Assembly (NCBI GenBank): GCA_034440615.1
Contig: JAOTOM010005149.1
Location: 442,501-506,500, forward strand
Reading direction: 5' to 3'
From: Ashinkailepas kermadecensis
Lineage: Eukaryota > Arthropoda > Thecostraca > Neolepadidae
Length of the DNA stretch: 64,000 bases
Notes under the pieces: generated by a model
What the model was told of the DNA's origin: nothing
The model's database searches: none
Seen by the model: only the letters and a program-made list of their open reading frames with translations
Shown here: piece by piece, positions 59,991 to 64,000 of the stretch
Layout: every line of letters begins with the position of its first letter
How positions within the stretch are numbered: position 1 is the stretch's first letter
Program-made: the position numbers and the translations under genes

Positions 59991-60004
59991 CGAAAGGCGG
60001 AATT

Positions 60005-60290
60005 CTCCGAATCGTACTGCAGATTGAATCAGGCGTCACATGATTGCTGGGCGGGTGGTGGGTGGGGGGGGAGCTTTAGGGCACAGCACATAATACAGGT
60101 TCGTTTCCAATTTTGTGTGTGTGTGTGTGGGGGGGGGGGGAGGCTTTCGGGCGCAGCGAAAAATACAGGTTCGGTATCAATGTATTCCACGCAACGCTAC
60201 ACAATTAATGTTGTGATTTTTAAGGAGTGTTGGGTTCACTGGCCCGCCCGTTCGCCATAGCCGCCGCATTCAAATAAACGATGGTGGGGT
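60005..60290. other. No gene; G-rich runs
   Basis: A (tg)n-poly-G stretch lies at 60115-60141 and a second G-run near 60063-60070. The phrase agg-ttcg-t-ccaat/aatacaggttcg is repeated around both. Confidence 0.4.
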
Positions 60291-60304
60291 GTGCGCCACT
60301 GGCA

Positions 60305-60375
60305 TTGGCAAATGTAGCTCAGCCGTTCAAACGAACAGCCTGGGACGTTAAAGAGTGGTTCGAGTCCCCACCCTC
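60305..60375 (+). mobile_element. tRNA-like SINE head or tRNA pseudogene
   Basis: tgtagctcagccgtt (A box) and gtggttcgagtcccc (B box) lie at tRNA-like spacing. The anticodon arm is not recognisable. No match to the other SINE bodies follows, so it is either a different SINE family or a solitary pseudogene. Confidence 0.45.
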
Positions 60376-60599
60376 TGCCCGCATGAAATGCCGAAACAAT
60401 TGCTCTATGGAATGCCGCTTTCCACTCCGTTCCGTAATTAGTCAAGTGCAGCTACTCGCGCTTTCGACGGGCACCTGACTAGTACACTCTCACATAATTG
60501 TTTTTTTTAACGATAGCTGCCTCCTGCAATGGGGGCAACCATAGTTACTCTGCCGACCATGTATTGGTGCTCACCCGGACTGCAACAGCCGCCCCGATC

Positions 60600-60840
60600 A
60601 GGGTGTGGAAACACGTAAGTGTTTCCGGGGGCCATTCGTAGTCACCATCCATGCCTTCTCTCGCCCCATATCAACGCTCCTGTTCGTGTCCCGTAACTCG
60701 TGTCGACTGACGTTCGCGTGCTCCTCTGCTTCAATCACCAAGCGCGAACCAAACGCGTGAAGCGCGCCGAAAGCGATTTCGATCTGATAATTTACTTTTT
60801 GGGGGTCGGGCCCCCGAAAGAAATCCTGGCTGCGCTCCTG
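60600..60840. other. Sequence ending in a hAT-type terminus; small hairpin
   Basis: ggaaacac-gtaa-gtgtttcc (about 60607-60626) is a perfect 8-bp hairpin. The segment gggtcgggcccccgaaag...cctggctgcgctcctg (about 60797-60836) matches the right end of the 205-bp element at 32586-32790. Its partner end and target duplication were not found. Confidence 0.4.
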
Positions 60841-62060
60841 CGCACGACACCCTGAGTCCAGCGCCTGTCCGCCGCTGCCAAAACCGGCGTCCGCGCTGGC
60901 CATTACAGCGATGACGATGACGGACATTATAGAATTACCGTGGGATTTGCGGTCGAATGGCGTTGTCTCGCAGTAGGGCAGGGTGGTTTGGCCTGTGGAT
61001 GTTTAAAGTCGGATGAATTCCGTGTAAAGTGGATGTACCTGAAGTAACAAGAACAAGCTGGATGGTCGTGTTGACTCCGTGGGGCATCACATGCGTTTTG
61101 AGGTTCTGTAATTACAATTGAGCCGAATCAAATCGGATTGGGTGCCCGGTAATGTTATGTGGCTACCTTCCTATGCCTACTGAAGGTTCCACAATTGAAT
61201 ACAGTGCCCACCTAGGCAGATTCCGTAGCCTCGACCTACCTACTTCAACATATTATCTACCACGTGGGTGCACCATTGTCAGATATTAACAAGTGAGTTC
61301 CAAAAGTTTTAATTGAGCCATAGGGGTAAGCATTGGCAGGATGTCATTATATTGTCACTTATCACACCGATTTTTAATCGAACATAACATTACGTAACCT
61401 AACTGAAGCAGTGGTGCGGACAATTTCTATAATATCAGATGGTAGGCATTGGCAATGTTGGACACCCTTGTTTTCCAGGATGTGAAGTATGACAAGAGAG
61501 TTGATTTAGAAGATTTGCACTGGAAAACAAAACATAAAAATTATTTCACCAGGATGATGGAAATATAACTGGGCAGATAGCAATAATATAATGAACAAAA
61601 CAATAGCAAGTCAGGCAAATAAAAAGCACCCAGCGTTTTCTTGTTCTCACGTCGCCTTATGATGGACCTCCCATGTCCGACCCAGTGCACCGTGACCAGC
61701 GCCAGTTGTGACTGGTTCACACCACCTGGTAAAGAAACTTGCGCCGCTCATCTACTGGCAGTACGAGAATCGCCAATTTCAGATGGCTACCTAGAGTCCG
61801 GAGGGATCTTTGCAGGCATCGGAGGGCATCCACAGACATTGAATGCCACCATTCTAAAGCGGGCCGTAGCTTGCTTTAGGGAAACCCTGCCACAACTTCA
61901 GTGGACGATTTTAAAGCTCAATTAGATCCCGACAGACTTCTGAAGAGCCCTCACTATAGTCTTCAAATGACGCCCTCACCATAGTCCGCAAAAGAAGCCT
62001 AATACAGTTTATTTTGCTCGTATGAACATTCCCTTGACAGGAGTCCTTCAGGAGCATATA
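60841..62060. other. No gene recognised
   Basis: Mostly unique AT-rich sequence. A 94-codon plus frame at 61641-61925 has no recognisable domain. Confidence 0.4.
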
Positions 62061-62400
62061 TAAGAGGGATGTGGCGCGCCTGCCTCCGCCCGTGCCCGGC
62101 GGTATGCGGCATGATGACCGGGCTCACGCAAGAGGAGCAGCAGCGGTGTGGGCGCGGCCGGCAGTGCAGCGGGCGCCACGTGTTGTGCGCGCGTGCTGCT
62201 GTACTGGGTGTGCCTCTGCGGCGGCGCGCCCGGGGCCATGCGGTGGTGACCTCGGGTCGCCTTGGCGGAGGAGCCGGGATCGGGCCCGGGACGCGATGGC
62301 GCGAGGTTGTCGGTGCGGCGCGCTATACGGCCGTGACCGGGCCAAATACCGAGGGAGATTGTGCCGCCAATACAAGAACTGAAGCCCGGAGTCTTAGGTT
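62050..62400. other. GC-rich island, uncertain coding
   Basis: An atataag box (62056-62062) precedes a GC-rich stretch open in several frames. One plus frame contains VCGMMTGLTQEEQQRC, faintly like the N-terminal Wnt pattern (xxGLTxxQxxxC), but nothing after it continues the family. I leave it unassigned. Confidence 0.2.
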
Positions 62401-62699
62401 CGCAAGCAAGCAGGGACGCGTAGCCTACACTGCGGAGCCTACCCACGGATCCCTACATTTCGGAGTCTACACATATAAGGCCAGGGCGTCCTTTGTGGCC
62501 AGAGGTTACAAGGGCCCTGATCTCCCAAGGTGTGGCATGTCCCATTTGGCCCTAGTGGGTACGGTGCTACACAATATGCACCCACTAACGCCAGTGGCAT
62601 ACTCAGGATTTGGCCAAAGGGCAAAGCTCCCAGAACTCAGAGGGGCGCTTGTGAACATAACCCATAAGGCAGACTCCAAAGGACTCTCATAACTTAATT

Positions 62700-64000
62700 G
62701 ATACTAAACGTATACCAAGGTTATCAAAGATCTAAGAGCATCTCACATTCTTTCAGTGATCCACATGGTCTCATATGGGTATTTGTATTCATCAAAGGGT
62801 TTTCACAGCCCTCAAAGGGGCCCTCATAGGCCTCGAAGGGCACCGATACGTCTGAAAGGAGTCATCGCTGTTCTCACAGGACTTTCTCGCTGCCCTCGCA
62901 GGCTATCATTTCACCTGGATAAGACTCCCCTTAGTTTTGAACATAACTTCTCCAGGCACACTCCGCTGCAGATGGAACACAATGTTCGCGATGTACCCAT
63001 GGGGCGGACGGACGAATTTCAACTGTTAATATTGTTATGTATTCCTAAACTTTGAGGTGGTGCTTTTGCATTGAGTGTTCTTCGGTGTTATTTTGTTCCA
63101 GATATGAACCGCCAGCCTAAGTATGAATTATCAAAATATAAATGGTTCTAAAACAAACACCTGTTCGTGCAATGAGTCTTGACTGGCGGTGCTAAAGCGC
63201 TGAACGGCATCACCTATGTGCATACCATTTTCGACACCCTGTAGACCTTTAGGCAGCATGCATATTGCCATGAAAGATCCTTGTGAACACCTGAGGTACC
63301 TTGTGACAAAAGGCCAACTTATAGATCACCGCAGATGAAGTCATAATGTAGTCAATATGACATATATACACACCTCAATAATACATGATAAATCATATTC
63401 CAGGTAATTGTTTTCATGATTAAAATACGAAGTTTGTGCACATCATGCAGGTGAAATCTAATAGATGCATCGGTATCTACATGCCGTAATAAGACCTCGC
63501 CACCCAATGTTTTCTGAGGTACTGCTAACTCACCTATGACAGCATCAAATATAATATCAAGGAAAGTTGATAAATTTCTAATATATTATTTTATGAAGCT
63601 ACGTTGCGACCTTTCCGTCCACATTAGTCATAAAATCATATTGACGACAAACAGTGACCACTTTGAACCCTGATCTGGGGCGACTTCTTCTGAATTAAGC
63701 TGATTCATCTTGTCAGCGAAATAGAAAACGGTGGGGAAAGGAGAACTGCCCCAACCTCAAAATGTTTCGAGAGTTCTGTAATATTTCTTGAAAATAAACT
63801 ACTTCAAATTCACTTTGACATTCCTCCACTGTGAGACAGTTCCCATGCCCTACACTTGACAGCCCAAATGGCTTCTGACCTTCCTCCACTCTGAGGCCGT
63901 CATATGCCCTGAACCTGACGGCCCAAATGGCTTCTGACCTGGTTCCACTCTGAGACCGTTCATATGCCCTGCAGCTGACATCCCAATGGCGTTGAAAGGT
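62700..64000. other. No gene recognised; short repeat at the end
   Basis: AT-rich sequence. At 63821-63990, a ~65-bp unit (ttccac-ctgagac-gttc-atgccct-cacttgaca-cccaaatggcttctgacc) is repeated about 2.5 times and runs to the window edge. Confidence 0.5.

Noticed and set aside
62100..62200. N-terminal Wnt exon on the plus strand
   Set aside because: Only a short GLTQEEQQRC-like match. No further Wnt cysteine pattern or clean splice sites follow.

Overview
This window looks like nuclear DNA from an arthropod, possibly a crustacean, but the lineage is not resolved. The evidence is: intron-containing genes with GT-AG signals; a fused-lobes-type GH20 hexosaminidase; a TipE-type sodium-channel accessory protein; Jockey-type, Penelope-type, mariner and hAT-like transposons; tRNA-derived SINEs; and very abundant micro- and minisatellites. 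There are no bacterial operons, rRNA genes or CRISPR arrays. Coding exons are GC-rich, and the DNA between them is AT-richer and mostly repeats.

Two protein-coding genes can be supported, both on the minus strand. (1) 14315 to below 2781: the 5' part of a fused-lobes-like beta-N-acetylhexosaminidase. A start/transmembrane exon (14173-14315) is joined in compatible phase across a 10.4 kb intron to a 937-bp exon (2781-3717). The exons carrying the catalytic Asp-Glu pair must lie to the left of the window. (2) 49203 leftwards: a TipE-family two-transmembrane protein. It is nearly complete in one exon (48311-49203) that ends at a strong splice donor, and two candidate downstream exons (45780-45864 with a stop, 43649-43813 without) both fit its phase.

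Mobile DNA fills the rest. The hexosaminidase intron holds a Penelope-like element (7359-10001) whose two ends are an inverted repeat of about 550 bp, and one copy of a 0.49-kb hAT-like element (4907-5394). The sister hAT-like copy is at 55972-56453, and a different 205-bp hAT-like element is at 32586-32790. A mariner with TA duplications and matching inverted ends (37878-39272) is interrupted by a complete SINE. A second mariner relic (about 58430-59400) is interrupted by a 56-bp fragment of the same SINE tail. Jockey-like ORF1 remains lie at about 41790-42540. A 6.6-kb inverted structure (21848-28423) has 0.4-kb arms made of short 'cataacgtacaaag' motifs, inner inverted blocks of a 167-bp satellite, and a minisatellite core that itself switches strand.

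The most unusual observation is a set of at least eight retroposed loci that share one 3' domain. Some carry tRNA-like heads of different type (valine-, lysine- and arginine-like), while others are only about 53-67 bp of the tail, several with clear target-site duplications. Tandem repeats with periods of 2-167 bp cover roughly a fifth of the window by eye and generate most of the long but meaningless open frames.
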